NCBI RefSeq assembly: GCF_000426485.1
Contig: NZ_AUFL01000005.1
Location: 291,932-355,931 of the forward strand
Direction of reading: 5' to 3'
Origin: Indolivaga capnocytophagoides DSM 22835
GTDB taxonomy: Bacteria > Bacteroidota > Bacteroidia > Bacteroidales > Dysgonomonadaceae
DNA length: 64,000 bases
The translations under genes were made by a program, and so were the position numbers. The number at the start of each line of letters is the position of its first letter. Position 1 is the stretch's first letter. This document shows positions 1 to 9,355 of the stretch, piece by piece. Under the pieces are notes generated by a model. It was not told the origin of the DNA, made no database searches, and saw nothing but the letters and a program-made list of their open reading frames with translations.

Positions 1-10
1 GTTAGTATTT

Positions 11-721
11 ATGAGATTATTATTATTAAGTAATTCAACCAACCCCGGAGAATCATATCTGGGATATCCTAAACAAACCATCAAGTCATTTTTAGGTGAT
101 AAACCTTTAAATATAGTATTCGTGCCTTATGCTGCTGTAACATTCTCTTACGATGAATATGCAGCCAAAGTAAACGGAAGCCTGAACGAAGTAGGCTTAA
201 CAGTTAAAGGCATACACACATTCGATAATCCGCAAGATGCCATCCGCAATGCAGATGCCATCATGGTAGGCGGAGGAAATACATGGAAATTGACTCGTAC
301 TTTACAGGATAACGGACTGATAGATCTAATCCGCGAGAAAGTACAAAAGGGAACACCTTACATAGGATGGAGTGCCGGCTCAAATGTTGCCTGTCCTACC
401 CTGCGCACCACTAACGATATGCCGATAATAGCTCCTTTAAGTTTTGAAACGTTCAATCTCGTACCGTTTCAGATAAATCCTCATTATCTTGATGACAACC
501 CTTCCAATCACGGCGGAGAAACCAGAGAGATGAGAATAGCTGAGTTTATGATACAAAACCCTGATATTTATGTAGTAGGATTAAGAGAATCTACAATACT
601 GCATTTCGAAGACGGCAAATTATCTCTGATAGGAGAACGTTCTGCCCGCATTTTCAAACAGGGAACAGAAACTGTGGAGCTGACCTCTAAAGACGACTTT
701 AACTTTTTATTAAAAAGCTGA
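11..721 (+). CDS. pepE: dipeptidase E (alpha-aspartyl dipeptidase, peptidase S51)
   Basis: This 236-residue protein matches peptidase family S51, cytosolic serine peptidases that release N-terminal Asp from dipeptides. Visible hallmarks are an MVGGGNTW segment near residues 85-92 and GWSAGSN near 119-125, whose Ser is the expected nucleophile. A following His-rich region (INPHYLD) fits the rest of the catalytic site. Length is as expected for the family. The gene ends 22 bases before the HD phosphohydrolase gene on the same strand, so the two may be co-transcribed. Its own promoter lies outside the window. Confidence 0.9.
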   Translation: MRLLLLSNSTNPGESYLGYPKQTIKSFLGDKPLNIVFVPYAAVTFSYDEYAAKVNGSLNEVGLTVKGIHTFDNPQDAIRNADAIMVGGGNTWKLTRTLQDNGLIDLIREKVQKGTPYIGWSAGSNVACPTLRTTNDMPIIAPLSFETFNLVPFQINPHYLDDNPSNHGGETREMRIAEFMIQNPDIYVVGLRESTILHFEDGKLSLIGERSARIFKQGTETVELTSKDDFNFLLKS

Positions 722-743
722 TAAACCAATCCGACTACGATAT

Positions 744-2810
744 ATGGAAATCCTGAAAAGAAAAGTAAATATACCAACCCCTGTTTTATTTGTATTTGCA
801 ATAATACTGATAGCTTATTTTGCCCCACGCGAATCGAAGGTCAGTTATGACGAAAGCGAAGGCAAACCATGGCGGTATGGTTTAGTTACTGCCCCTTTCG
901 ATTTCCCTATCTATAAACCGGAGGCTCAGCTAGAACACGAACGGGATAGTATCATGCGTGAATATGTAGGATATTATTCTCAGGATAAAAAAAGGGCCGA
1001 ACAATCGATCTCTATATTTACAAACGATGCGAAGGCTGCTAACGTTGGTACTGAATATATATCGTACGTACAACGAAAAATGAGTGAGATATATTCAACC
1101 GGACTTATTTCCGCTACGGAATATGAAAAGATAGAAAACAGCAGTCTAAAGCAGCTATATCTGGTTAGTAATGACAATATCGCCGACCTCAGAGCGATAA
1201 ATTCATTCTATACATCGAAGCTTGCTTACGAAAAGCTGATCAACGATGCACCTTCAACATTGAGTGTTCAGACACTGCAATCGCTCAATCTCAACAACTA
1301 TCTGTTTGACAACATCATACAAGACACTGAACTTTCGAAGAAAGCCAAGGACGAACTAATGATGAGAATACCTTTTGCAGAAGGGAATGTACTGGCGGGA
1401 CAAAAAATCATCGACCGAGGAGAGATTGTTACGGCTAAAACCGTACACATGCTCAACTCTTTGCAAAAAATGACCGAGGAAAAAGAAGGTTCAGGCACAC
1501 GCCGCAACTGGATGATTCTGGGTGATATCATTCTTATTTCGGCTCTTATCATGGCATTCATGACCTATCTGCGTTTTTTCAGGATACGGGAATACCTCGA
1601 CCGGAGAAATGTGCTGTTTATGCTACTCATGATTGTCTTGTTCTGTATACTCACGAGTCTGTTTCTTAAGGCAGGCATAAATGTATACGTCATACCTTTT
1701 GCTATAGCAACAATCATGGTGCGTACCTTTATAGACTCTCGTACAGCCATGATCACTCACCTTGTCACCTCACTCATAAGTTCGCTGATGGTTCCTTTTC
1801 CGCACGAATTTCTGATGTTGCAAGTACCTATCGGATTTGTCTGTATTTTCAGTCTGAAAGACTTGTCTGAAAGATCTCAGCTGATCAAAGCATCATTCTT
1901 TATACTTCTGGCATATGCGTCTCTTTATGTAGGAGTTACACTTGCCTTAAAAGGAGATTTCAAGCAAATAGATCCATTGATGTTTTTATATTTCGGCATC
2001 AACTTTATGTTTGTTATGTTCGCATACTTACTGGTATACATGTGCGAAAAAGCTTTCGGATTTATATCGGGTGTGAGTATGATAGAACTATCGAATATCA
2101 ATAAACCGCTTCTGCAAAAGCTATCGGAAGTAGCTCCGGGAACATTCCAACATTCGATGCAGGTATCTAACTTAGCGGCAGCGGTAGCATCGCGTATCGG
2201 AGCTAATGCTCAGCTTGTCAGAACAGGAGCTCTGTATCACGATATTGGTAAGATGACAAATCCTGCATATTTTACCGAAAACCAGATTCCGGGAATGAAC
2301 CCGCATACTGCATTAGGATATAAAGAAAGTGCTCAAATTATTATAGGACATGTTGCGGAGGGAATTAAAATTGCCAAGAAGTATAATTTACCTCAACAAA
2401 TTATCGACTTTATTGCAACACACCACGGAACCGGAAAAGTTAAATATTTCTATAATTCATATCGAAACGAACATCCCGATGAAGACGTAGACGAAGCTGA
2501 CTTTTCGTATCCCGGGCCTAATCCTTTCAGCAAAGAAACAGCCATCCTGATGATGGCTGACACAATAGAAGCCGCATCACGCAGTCTTCCCGAATATACA
2601 GAAGAATCTATCTCAAATCTGGTAGAAAGGCTGATAGACTCTCAATTGGCTGATAAACTATTGAGAAATGCCCCGATAACCTTTTCTGATATAGAGGTGG
2701 CCAAATCAATCTTTAAAGACAAGCTGATGACTATATACCACTCCCGTGTGGCTTACCCCGAGCTATCAAAAGAAGCAAAGGAACATGATAAAGAGGTGGA
2801 AACTAAGTGA
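744..2810 (+). CDS. 7TM-HD domain phosphohydrolase, PgpH-type c-di-AMP phosphodiesterase
   Basis: The 688-residue protein has an N-terminal membrane anchor, an extracytoplasmic 7TMR-HDED-like region (about 60-235), a run of hydrophobic helices (about 255-460) and a cytosolic HD domain. The metal-binding HD pair is His499-Asp500 in YHDIGKM, with a second His pair near 560-561 (THHGTGKV). This architecture is that of PgpH, which hydrolyses the second messenger c-di-AMP; that activity is known for the family and inferred here. It follows pepE by 22 bases and ends two bases from the convergent cbpM gene, with no terminator visible between them. Confidence 0.88.
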   Translation: MEILKRKVNIPTPVLFVFAIILIAYFAPRESKVSYDESEGKPWRYGLVTAPFDFPIYKPEAQLEHERDSIMREYVGYYSQDKKRAEQSISIFTNDAKAANVGTEYISYVQRKMSEIYSTGLISATEYEKIENSSLKQLYLVSNDNIADLRAINSFYTSKLAYEKLINDAPSTLSVQTLQSLNLNNYLFDNIIQDTELSKKAKDELMMRIPFAEGNVLAGQKIIDRGEIVTAKTVHMLNSLQKMTEEKEGSGTRRNWMILGDIILISALIMAFMTYLRFFRIREYLDRRNVLFMLLMIVLFCILTSLFLKAGINVYVIPFAIATIMVRTFIDSRTAMITHLVTSLISSLMVPFPHEFLMLQVPIGFVCIFSLKDLSERSQLIKASFFILLAYASLYVGVTLALKGDFKQIDPLMFLYFGINFMFVMFAYLLVYMCEKAFGFISGVSMIELSNINKPLLQKLSEVAPGTFQHSMQVSNLAAAVASRIGANAQLVRTGALYHDIGKMTNPAYFTENQIPGMNPHTALGYKESAQIIIGHVAEGIKIAKKYNLPQQIIDFIATHHGTGKVKYFYNSYRNEHPDEDVDEADFSYPGPNPFSKETAILMMADTIEAASRSLPEYTEESISNLVERLIDSQLADKLLRNAPITFSDIEVAKSIFKDKLMTIYHSRVAYPELSKEAKEHDKEVETK

Positions 2811-2812
2811 TC

Positions 2813-3121
2813 TTAGTCGATTCCTTCCCACAAATTATCATGCACGTGAAGTCTCTTTCGTAGAATGTAGAGTTCCTTCTCCATATTCTCCATCTTCTTC
2901 AGCAGGTTATGAATAATATCTATACCCTCGACATTAACCGAGAGATCATAGTATAGGTTAGCAAACCGATCGAGCTCAGCAAGCTGCGATTCGTACAGAT
3001 ACATCTGTCCGTTTGCTACCTGAACATCTATCAGCCCTTCATTTATCAGCAAACTGACGAAAGAAGACTCTATTCTTGAGTTTTTGCAATATTCTTCTAT
3101 TATAATTAGTCCTGTTTCCAT
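2813..3121 (-). CDS. cbpM: CbpM-like chaperone modulator, MerR-like fold
   Basis: This 102-residue protein sits two bases downstream of a cbpA-type DnaJ gene, the usual place of CbpM, which binds the J-domain of CbpA and inhibits its co-chaperone activity. The sequence has a short helix-turn-helix-like N-terminal half (EEYCKNSRIESSFVSLLINEGLI), a YLYESQL segment, and a C-terminal helix rich in Leu, Met and Glu likely to form a coiled coil. The assignment rests on size, pattern and gene neighbourhood more than on strict motifs. Confidence 0.8.
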   Translation of the reverse strand: METGLIIIEEYCKNSRIESSFVSLLINEGLIDVQVANGQMYLYESQLAELDRFANLYYDLSVNVEGIDIIHNLLKKMENMEKELYILRKRLHVHDNLWEGID

Positions 3122-3123
3122 AG

Positions 3124-4041
3124 TTATGATTTTTTAGATTCTGCCAACTTCCGAAAGAATGATTTCTGCTCATCGGTCAGATCGGTCGGTATCTGTATCG
3201 AATAAGTTATATATAAATCACCGAAGTGTCCGTCCTGTTTATAAACAGGAAAACCTTTTCCCTTCAGGCGAACTTTGGTTCCATTCTGAGTTTCGGGTTT
3301 TACTTTTAATTTTACTTTTCCCGAAATCGTATCTATGGTTGTTTCACCACCCAAAACCGCAGTATATAAGTCGAGTGAAGCAGTATGATACAGATCATCG
3401 CCTACCCTGTTAAAATCAGGATCATTTTCTATAACGAATGTGATATACAAATCGCCGTCGGGGCCTCCGTTAGTACCTTTTCCGCCTTGCTTAGGCAGCT
3501 TGATGACTTGCCCGTCTGCAATTCCGGCAGGAACGGTTATCCGTATGTTTTTTCCGTTTACGGTGAGTGTCTGTTTATGGGTTTGAGCAGCATCCCTCAA
3601 CGACAGATGTAATTCTGCCTTAAAGTCTTGCCCTTTAAATCCACGGCTGCTTCCGGTTCTGCTCCCTCCTCTGTTTCCAAAAAGAGATTCGAAGAAATCA
3701 GAAAATTCACCATCCTCACCCGAAAAACTGTAACTATACCCACTGCCGCCATCTCCAAAACCGGAGAATCCTCCTTGCTGCGATTGTTGTTGACGGGCTT
3801 TTTCATATTCTTCGGCATGTTTCCAGTTTTCGCCGTATTCGTCGTATTTCTTTCTTTTTTCAGGATCACTCAGCACTTCATTTGCTTCATTTATCTGCTG
3901 AAACTTTTGATGTGCTTCGTCATTATTGGGATTTACATCCGGATGATATTTACGAGCCAATTTCCGGTAAGCCTTCTTTATATCATCCGCAGTAGCTGTT
4001 TTCGACAGCCCGAGTACGCTATAATAATCAATAAAAGCCAT
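3124..4041 (-). CDS. cbpA: CbpA/DnaJ-family co-chaperone
   Basis: The 305-residue protein begins with a J-domain (about 1-70) carrying the diagnostic HPD tripeptide in [11 protein letters not shown], which stimulates DnaK ATPase. A Gly/Phe/Ser-rich linker (about 80-130) follows, then the two-part beta-barrel substrate-binding domain of the DnaJ C-terminal family. There is no CxxCxGxG zinc region, so this is a CbpA (type II) protein rather than DnaJ itself. It is transcribed with cbpM and divergently from pyrH, with a 399-base gap upstream. Confidence 0.93.
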   Translation of the reverse strand: MAFIDYYSVLGLSKTATADDIKKAYRKLARKYHPDVNPNNDEAHQKFQQINEANEVLSDPEKRKKYDEYGENWKHAEEYEKARQQQSQQGGFSGFGDGGSGYSYSFSGEDGEFSDFFESLFGNRGGSRTGSSRGFKGQDFKAELHLSLRDAAQTHKQTLTVNGKNIRITVPAGIADGQVIKLPKQGGKGTNGGPDGDLYITFVIENDPDFNRVGDDLYHTASLDLYTAVLGGETTIDTISGKVKLKVKPETQNGTKVRLKGKGFPVYKQDGHFGDLYITYSIQIPTDLTDEQKSFFRKLAESKKS

Positions 4042-4170
4042 ATAATTAATGTTTTTCTATTTAACGTTTATAATTTCAGTTTGTTTAAGGTCGCAGTCTG
4101 TTTGCTGATTATTCCGATACTGGATTAAAGTCTCAGACCGATTTAACGTTCTATTACTTAATCGTGTTCA

Positions 4171-4239
4171 TCGCAGGGACATATTGTCGCCTATTTGTTG
4201 TTTTTATTTATTTCGGGCGTATGCAATACACCCCTGCGA
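4171..4239. other. candidate structured element, nested complementary arms
   Basis: TCGCAGGG at 4171-4178 can pair with CCCTGCGA at 4232-4239. Inside it ATTG (4183-4186) can pair with CAAT (4224-4227), and CGCC (4188-4191) with GGCG (4216-4219), leaving a T-rich loop. The nesting suggests an RNA fold or a protein site, but no known family is recognised and no T-run follows on either strand. Confidence 0.35.
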
Positions 4240-4360
4240 AAGCGGAACAATCGGTTATTTGACTGATTGTCATAAACACTTATCAACAAACCATTAAATT
4301 CTTATTGTATGATAATATACAAATACCTTGCCTTGATTTTTATTGTCATACAAATTTTAT

Positions 4361-4368
4361 TAGTTTTG
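4361..4368 (+). promoter_or_regulatory. candidate -7 element for pyrH
   Basis: TAGTTTTG matches the Bacteroidota -7 consensus TAnnTTTG. It lies 72 bases before the pyrH start. The -33 region at the expected spacing is only T-rich, so the call is moderate. Confidence 0.5.
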
Positions 4369-4440
4369 CATCAGTAATTTCTATTTTTAAGGTCGCAGGC
4401 CGAAAATATTTTCTGTTACTTATTTTTATATATCTGATTA

Positions 4441-5151
4441 ATGGCACAGTACAAAAGGGTTTTACTTAAACTTAGCGGAGAGTCTTTGATGGGTGATAAG
4501 CAGCACGGTATTGACGAAAAACGTCTTAACGAGTATGCGGCACAGATCAAACAGATAGTCGATTTAGGAGTTCAGGTGAGTATTGTTATCGGAGGAGGAA
4601 ATATCTTCCGTGGATTAAGCGGTGCTTCTAAAGGATACGACAGGGTCAAAGGCGACCAGATGGGAATGCTTGCAACTGTTATAAACAGTTTAGGTCTAAG
4701 TTCGGCTCTGGTGGCCATCGGACAAAAAGCCAGAGTGCTTACAGCGATCCGGATGGAACCTATCGGCGAATTTTACTCAAAATGGAAAGCAATAGAAGCA
4801 ATGGAAAACGGAGAAGTAGCGATTATATCCTGCGGAACTGGTAATCCGTTCTTCACTACAGATACAGGCTCGGCACTCCGGGGTATAGAAATAGAAGCGG
4901 ATGCAATGCTGAAAGGCACACGGGTTGACGGTGTTTACACAGCTGATCCCGAAAAAGAACCGACTGCAACTAAATACGACCGGATTTCGTACGACGATGT
5001 ATATAACAAAGGTTTGAAAGTAATGGATCTGACAGCAACCACCATGTGCAAGGAAAACAATCTTCCGATTGTTGTTTTTGATATGGATACTGTAGGGAAC
5101 CTCGTTAAGGTTATAAAAGGCGAAAACATAGGAACTTATGTTCATGCCTAA
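4441..5151 (+). CDS. pyrH: UMP kinase
   Basis: The 236-residue protein is a typical bacterial UMP kinase (amino acid kinase fold), phosphorylating UMP to UDP in pyrimidine nucleotide synthesis. It opens with [12 protein letters not shown] and has the IGGGNIFRG substrate loop near residues 51-60 and a central [10 protein letters not shown] motif, all characteristic of PyrH. It is followed after 62 bases by frr, a widespread bacterial gene order. An AGGT-N5-ACCT palindrome begins at the last base of its stop codon. Confidence 0.97.
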   Translation: MAQYKRVLLKLSGESLMGDKQHGIDEKRLNEYAAQIKQIVDLGVQVSIVIGGGNIFRGLSGASKGYDRVKGDQMGMLATVINSLGLSSALVAIGQKARVLTAIRMEPIGEFYSKWKAIEAMENGEVAIISCGTGNPFFTTDTGSALRGIEIEADAMLKGTRVDGVYTADPEKEPTATKYDRISYDDVYNKGLKVMDLTATTMCKENNLPIVVFDMDTVGNLVKVIKGENIGTYVHA

Positions 5152-5163
5152 GGTTATATACCT
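5151..5163. repeat. AGGT-N5-ACCT palindrome, copy after pyrH
   Basis: AGGTTATATACCT starts at the last base of the pyrH stop codon. The identical 13-mer, in an 18-base identical context, follows the response regulator gene at 17131. Confidence 0.7.
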
Positions 5164-5213
5164 ATTTTAAGGATAGTAATAAACATTATTTTATTGTAAA
5201 TTTTTTACAACAA

Positions 5214-5774
5214 ATGGCAGATATAAAAGAGTTAGAACAAAAAGCGGAAGCAAAAATGTTAAGTTCAGTTGAATTCCTTGAAGAATCACTGGCTCATATC
5301 CGCGCGGGAAAAGCAAATCCGAGAATATTGGACGGTATCAAAATTGATTATTACGGAAGCATTACTCCTCTGACAGGTGTAGCTTCGGTAAACACTCCTG
5401 ATGCACGTACTATTATAATCCAGCCTTGGGAAAAAAATATGTTGAGAGAAATCGAAACAGCAATCATTAATTCTGATTTGGGACTAAATCCCGATAACAA
5501 CGGAGAACTTATACGTTTGTCTATTCCTCCGCTGACCGAAGAACGCCGTAAGCTTCTGGTTAAACAATCGAAACAAGAAGCCGAAGATGCAAAGATTAGT
5601 GTACGGAATGCCCGCCGTGATGTAATTGACGCTGTAAAAAAATCGGTGAAAGATGGAACTCCCGAAGACGTGGCTAAAGACGCAGAAGCATCTATCCAGA
5701 AAATCCATGACAAATACATCAAAATGATTGAAGACTTATTTGCTGCAAAAGAAAAAGAAATACTTACAGTATAA
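5214..5774 (+). CDS. frr: ribosome recycling factor
   Basis: At 186 residues this matches ribosome recycling factor in length and pattern: an N-terminal helix, [23 protein letters not shown], the IIIQPWE segment and the conserved LTEERRK region near residues 108-114. RRF splits post-termination ribosomes together with EF-G. It follows pyrH on the same strand. A GGTC palindrome relative and a long imperfect hairpin with a pyrimidine-rich tail lie directly downstream. Confidence 0.97.
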   Translation: MADIKELEQKAEAKMLSSVEFLEESLAHIRAGKANPRILDGIKIDYYGSITPLTGVASVNTPDARTIIIQPWEKNMLREIETAIINSDLGLNPDNNGELIRLSIPPLTEERRKLLVKQSKQEAEDAKISVRNARRDVIDAVKKSVKDGTPEDVAKDAEASIQKIHDKYIKMIEDLFAAKEKEILTV

Positions 5775-5809
5775 AGGTCTCAGGACTTTTTATATTGTAA
5801 CAAAACCAT

Positions 5810-5858
5810 AAACAGAGTGAAGGGCTTAGAGGAGACCTCTTGGTTCTTTGCTCTGTTT
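5810..5858 (+). terminator. hairpin downstream of frr
   Basis: AAACAGAG (from 5810) pairs with CTCTGTTT (5851-5858). The inner parts, including AGAGG and CCTCT, extend it into an imperfect long stem, followed by TCTTCT. It probably ends the pyrH-frr transcript. Confidence 0.6.
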
Positions 5859-5864
5859 TCTTCT

Positions 5865-5896
5865 ATTAAGTAAATGAAAGTATTTAAATATATATT
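5865..5896. repeat. left copy of a 32-bp inverted repeat
   Basis: This 32-base stretch (beginning ATTAAGTAAATGAAAG) is the exact reverse complement of 7839-7870. The pair brackets rsgA and the two following genes. Confidence 0.8.
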
Positions 5897-5945
5897 TTCA
5901 ATATTATAACAAGCTTGGGGCATTATACCTGCCAAAGCACTAAAT

Positions 5946-5958
5946 AGGTCTGTGACCT
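5946..5958. repeat. AGGT-N5-ACCT palindrome, copy before rsgA
   Basis: AGGTCTGTGACCT has perfect AGGTC/GACCT arms and ends 25 bases before the rsgA start codon. Confidence 0.65.
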
Positions 5959-5983
5959 TAAAAAAAACAATGATAATATACAG

Positions 5984-6910
5984 ATGACAGGTCTGGTTAT
6001 AAAAAACACAGGAAGCTGGTATCTTGTCCGCTCCGAGGAAGGAAAAGATATAGAATGTAAACTGAAAGGCAATTTCCGCCTCAAAGAGATCAAGAGTACA
6101 AATCCTATTTCGGTTGGCGATAAAGTATCTTTTCTTGCCAATGAAGACGGGACAGGGCTCATTACGGAAATTTTTGACCGCAAGAATTATATCATTCGCA
6201 GGTCATCAAATTTATCCAAGCATTCGCATATCATCGGGGCAAACCTCGATTTATGTTTCCTTATCGTAACAGTAACCAAACCTATTACATCAACTGTATT
6301 TATAGATCGTTTTCTGGCATCTGCGGAAGCTTATCGGGTTCCTGTCAACCTGCTGTTCAATAAGGTGGATTTATACGACGAAGACGAAACCGAATACATG
6401 AATGCCCTCATAGACCTATACAGCTACATCGGCTATCCATGCCATAAAATATCTGCACTGAACAATATAGGATTAGATGAACTGAAAAGCAATCTGAAAG
6501 ATAAGATCACATTATTTTCAGGGCATTCGGGCGTAGGAAAATCAACACTGATCAATGCTCTGGTTCCAGAATCGAAGCTTAAAACCGGAGCCATATCCGA
6601 CTATCACGGTAAGGGAATGCACACAACTACATTTTCCGAAATGATGGAACTGGCTCAAGGAGGATTTATCATAGATACTCCCGGAATAAAAGGATTCGGT
6701 ACGGTAGATATGGTTCCCGAAGAAATCGGACACTATTTCCCTGAAATATTCAAATTTTCGCACGACTGCCGATTCAATAACTGCATACATATCAACGAGC
6801 CCGGATGTGCAGTACGTGAAGCTGTGGAAAATCATTACATCAGCGAAAGCAGGTACAAATCGTACCTAAATATACTTGAAGACGAAACAAATGGCAAATA
6901 CAGAAAATAA
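5984..6910 (+). CDS. rsgA: ribosome small subunit-dependent GTPase A
   Basis: The 308-residue protein has the RsgA (YjeQ) order: an N-terminal OB-fold, then a circularly permuted GTPase with the G4 motif NKVD (about 125-128) before the G1 loop GHSGVGKST (about 183-191) and the G3 motif DTPG (about 230-233). A C-terminal zinc knuckle follows with Cys and His residues in [16 protein letters not shown]. RsgA matures the 30S subunit. Its end overlaps the start of the next gene by 20 bases, which points to co-transcription. Confidence 0.96.
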   Translation: MTGLVIKNTGSWYLVRSEEGKDIECKLKGNFRLKEIKSTNPISVGDKVSFLANEDGTGLITEIFDRKNYIIRRSSNLSKHSHIIGANLDLCFLIVTVTKPITSTVFIDRFLASAEAYRVPVNLLFNKVDLYDEDETEYMNALIDLYSYIGYPCHKISALNNIGLDELKSNLKDKITLFSGHSGVGKSTLINALVPESKLKTGAISDYHGKGMHTTTFSEMMELAQGGFIIDTPGIKGFGTVDMVPEEIGHYFPEIFKFSHDCRFNNCIHINEPGCAVREAVENHYISESRYKSYLNILEDETNGKYRK

Positions 6911-7298
6911 CACTCTTTTCAAATTCAGATTTCATCTAACATCCTTTTTAATTTTTTTACTTATATTTGCTATAGAAGTAATTATTGCCATCTTTATAAA
7001 AGACAATATTATCCGCCCCTATGGTGGAGACATATTAGTGGTAATCATGATTTATTATCTCGCAAAGGCATTTATTTACACCAATCCTCTTTATATCGGT
7101 ATCGGCACTCTGTTATTTGCTTATGCCATAGAAATAGGACAATATTTTAATCTGGTCGAAATATTGCATTTGCAAGACAACAAAATAATGCGGATAGTCA
7201 TTGGCTCATCTTTCAGTTGGGGAGATATGATATGCTATACAGTCGGAATATTTATTTGTTTGTTTATTGATCGGAAAAGGATTAATCTTATGAAATAA
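6891..7298 (+). CDS. DUF2809-type integral membrane protein
   Basis: This small protein (135 residues from the chosen ATG at 6891; an in-frame ATG lies 15 bases upstream) has about four hydrophobic segments and closes with a short basic tail. Its pattern, including [16 protein letters not shown] and the end [15 protein letters not shown], resembles DUF2809 membrane proteins of unknown function. The start lies inside the end of rsgA, indicating translational coupling. No function is proposed. Confidence 0.75.
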   Translation: MANTENNTLFKFRFHLTSFLIFLLIFAIEVIIAIFIKDNIIRPYGGDILVVIMIYYLAKAFIYTNPLYIGIGTLLFAYAIEIGQYFNLVEILHLQDNKIMRIVIGSSFSWGDMICYTVGIFICLFIDRKRINLMK

Positions 7299-7306
7299 GT
7301 GTCGAT

Positions 7307-7369
7307 CCCTTAACTTCCCTAAGGGGGACTTTAAAGCAGGGATAGTTCCCTTTAGGGGATAGGTTTTAT
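7307..7369. repeat. fragment of the dispersed CCCCT/AGGGG composite repeat
   Basis: The segment contains CCCTAAGGGGGACTTT and CCCTTTAGGGGAT, two short palindromic blocks resembling the core of the longer repeats at 15584-15726 and 29829-29970, but without the flanking GTTACTTTTG direct repeats. Confidence 0.5.
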
Positions 7370-7388
7370 TAATCATCACTTAATTAGA

Positions 7389-7781
7389 ATGATTCAGCAA
7401 CGCAAAAAAGATTATTTAATAAAGTTGATTGAAGAGTTTTTCGCAAAACTTCAACAACTTAAACAGGCTCAGGAAGGAGAGAACCCTACTGAGGAAAAAG
7501 AAATAATCAATGATTGTATGGCCTTTTTTCAATCAAACTTCAACACAACACAATCTGATACGGCCAGTGAACTAACAGACAAAATAAAAGATCCTGACCT
7601 ATTGGAACAATACGCCAAACTTCTTTTAAACAAGTACAATATTTCCGATATTAAATACATATACCAACTGCACGTTGCCCTCGACATTGTTACATATATA
7701 GAAGCTAGCGACAACACATACTCTTGGGATAGAAATATATTGAGGGAAGATTTACTGAGATTACTCGATCAGCAGGGTTAA
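7389..7781 (+). CDS. uncharacterised 130-residue protein
   Basis: I do not recognise this protein. It is small, rich in charged residues, Gln and Leu, has no signal peptide or membrane segment, and looks largely helical. Codon use is like the neighbours. It lies 90 bases after the DUF2809 gene, with a repeat fragment between them, and 103 bases before cardiolipin synthase. A degenerate copy of the GGTC palindrome (AGACATCAGACCT, 7781-7793) starts at the last base of its stop codon. Confidence 0.65.
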   Translation: MIQQRKKDYLIKLIEEFFAKLQQLKQAQEGENPTEEKEIINDCMAFFQSNFNTTQSDTASELTDKIKDPDLLEQYAKLLLNKYNISDIKYIYQLHVALDIVTYIEASDNTYSWDRNILREDLLRLLDQQG

Positions 7782-7838
7782 GACATCAGACCTGTTTACT
7801 GCATTGGCAAGTATAATAACCTGAGTCTGTTATAACTT

Positions 7839-7870
7839 AATATATATTTAAATACTTTCATTTACTTAAT
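7839..7870. repeat. right copy of a 32-bp inverted repeat
   Basis: This is the exact reverse complement of 5865-5896. It ends 14 bases before the TTG start of the cardiolipin synthase gene. Confidence 0.8.
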
Positions 7871-7884
7871 TATTTACTACTGCA

Positions 7885-9354
7885 TTGAATGAATTTTTAT
7901 TAAAAATCGATTTAAAGCCTTTGTTAGAAGTATTTTCGGCTAACAATTTCATTCTTGTATTCCAGCTACTGTATATTTTTACGGCACTGGGGGTGGTGAT
8001 CGTGGTAATTTCGGAAAACCGTAATCCTTTGAAAACCATATCATGGGTACTGGTACTTCTTCTTTTACCTTTAGTCGGACTTATTTTCTATTACTTTTTC
8101 GGGGAAGATCACAGAAAACAACGGCTTATATCACGAAAGATGCATAAAAAGCTGAATAGAAAGACTCTGGAGCGTATCGAATTGAAAGAAACTCTAAATA
8201 CTCCGGTTGAATACAAAGGATTAATAAACCTTCTCAATAAATTAAACGACTGTCCGCTTTACGGAGGAAGCAATATTACTTTCTACAGCGACGGGGCGAC
8301 TAAATTCGATTCACTTTTCACCGAAATAAAAAAAGCAACCAAGCACATACACATTCAATATTATATATTTATGGACGATGAGATCGGTCATAAATTAAGA
8401 AATCTCCTGATAGAAAAGGTACAAGAAGGGGTAGAGGTAAGAGTACTGTATGATGCGATGGGGGCATGGAAAGCCAAGAAAACATTTTATAAAGAAATGG
8501 CTGCTGCCGGAATACAGGTTACACCTTTCCTTAAAGTCGCATTCCCGATACTTACCAGCCGTGTTAATTACCGCAATCACCGGAAAGTTGTTATTATAGA
8601 CGGAGAGATAGGTTTTATGGGTGGGATGAATGTCGCAGACCGATATATCAAAGGAAATGGTACTGGAATATGGAGAGACAGCCACTTCAAGCTCGAGGGC
8701 AAAGCCGTTCACGGGCTCCAAATATCTTTTGTGATAGACTGGTATGCTTCTCAAAACGAATTTCTGGTATCAAACAAGTATTTCCCGCTGCTAGAAACCA
8801 AGGGAGACAATCTGATGCAGATTGCGACAAGCGGACCTACCGGAGAGTTTAAAGAAATACATCAGGGGATGTTTCAGGCAATAACCAATGCCAAAGAGTA
8901 TGTTTATATACAAACTCCGTATCTTATTCCAACAGATGCTTTGATGCTGGCATTGCAAACCGCAGCCATGTCGGGTGTTGATGTACGGATAATGATTCCC
9001 GAGAAGTCCGACACGACTTTTGTACAGATAGCATCAATGTCATTCATCAAAGATTTTCTGGAGTCGAAGGTCAAGATATATTTCTTCACCGAAGGATTTT
9101 TACATTCTAAACTGATGGTCATAGATGACTCCCTCACTATCACGGGATCAGCGAATATGGATGTACGGAGTTTTGAGCATAATTTTGAAATTGATGCCTT
9201 TATATATAATAGAGATACAACGCTGACTGCTAAAGATATTTTTCTGAAAGATATGCAGTCTTCGGTACCAATCGATTTAGAGACATGGAATAAGAGACCC
9301 CGCTATAAACGATTTGCGGAATCGTTTCTACGGTTATTTACACCTTTGTTATAA
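7885..9354 (+). CDS. cls: cardiolipin synthase (phospholipase D family)
   Basis: The 489-residue membrane enzyme has two N-terminal transmembrane helices and two HKD motifs: NHRKVVIID (His near 232) and LHSKLMVID (His near 408), each followed by the expected GGMN and GSANMD patterns. It condenses two phosphatidylglycerol molecules into cardiolipin. The start is a TTG codon: no in-frame ATG occurs until after the membrane helices, and the nearby ATG at 7889 is in another frame and closes at once. Its stop lies one base before the folC ATG. Confidence 0.93.
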   Translation: MNEFLLKIDLKPLLEVFSANNFILVFQLLYIFTALGVVIVVISENRNPLKTISWVLVLLLLPLVGLIFYYFFGEDHRKQRLISRKMHKKLNRKTLERIELKETLNTPVEYKGLINLLNKLNDCPLYGGSNITFYSDGATKFDSLFTEIKKATKHIHIQYYIFMDDEIGHKLRNLLIEKVQEGVEVRVLYDAMGAWKAKKTFYKEMAAAGIQVTPFLKVAFPILTSRVNYRNHRKVVIIDGEIGFMGGMNVADRYIKGNGTGIWRDSHFKLEGKAVHGLQISFVIDWYASQNEFLVSNKYFPLLETKGDNLMQIATSGPTGEFKEIHQGMFQAITNAKEYVYIQTPYLIPTDALMLALQTAAMSGVDVRIMIPEKSDTTFVQIASMSFIKDFLESKVKIYFFTEGFLHSKLMVIDDSLTITGSANMDVRSFEHNFEIDAFIYNRDTTLTAKDIFLKDMQSSVPIDLETWNKRPRYKRFAESFLRLFTPLL

Positions 9355-9355
9355 A

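Larger units (their letters stand above)
4042..4440. other. divergent intergenic region between cbpA and pyrH
   Basis: No gene is visible in this 399-base gap. It holds three relatives of the GGTC palindrome family (4087-4100, 4128-4140, 4389-4402), a nested set of complementary segments (4171-4239, listed separately) and a pyrH promoter candidate at 4361-4368. Confidence 0.6.

Noticed and set aside
3159..4128. Long open frames on the plus strand opposite cbpA
   Set aside because: They are antisense to a well-supported J-domain protein and show no family pattern.
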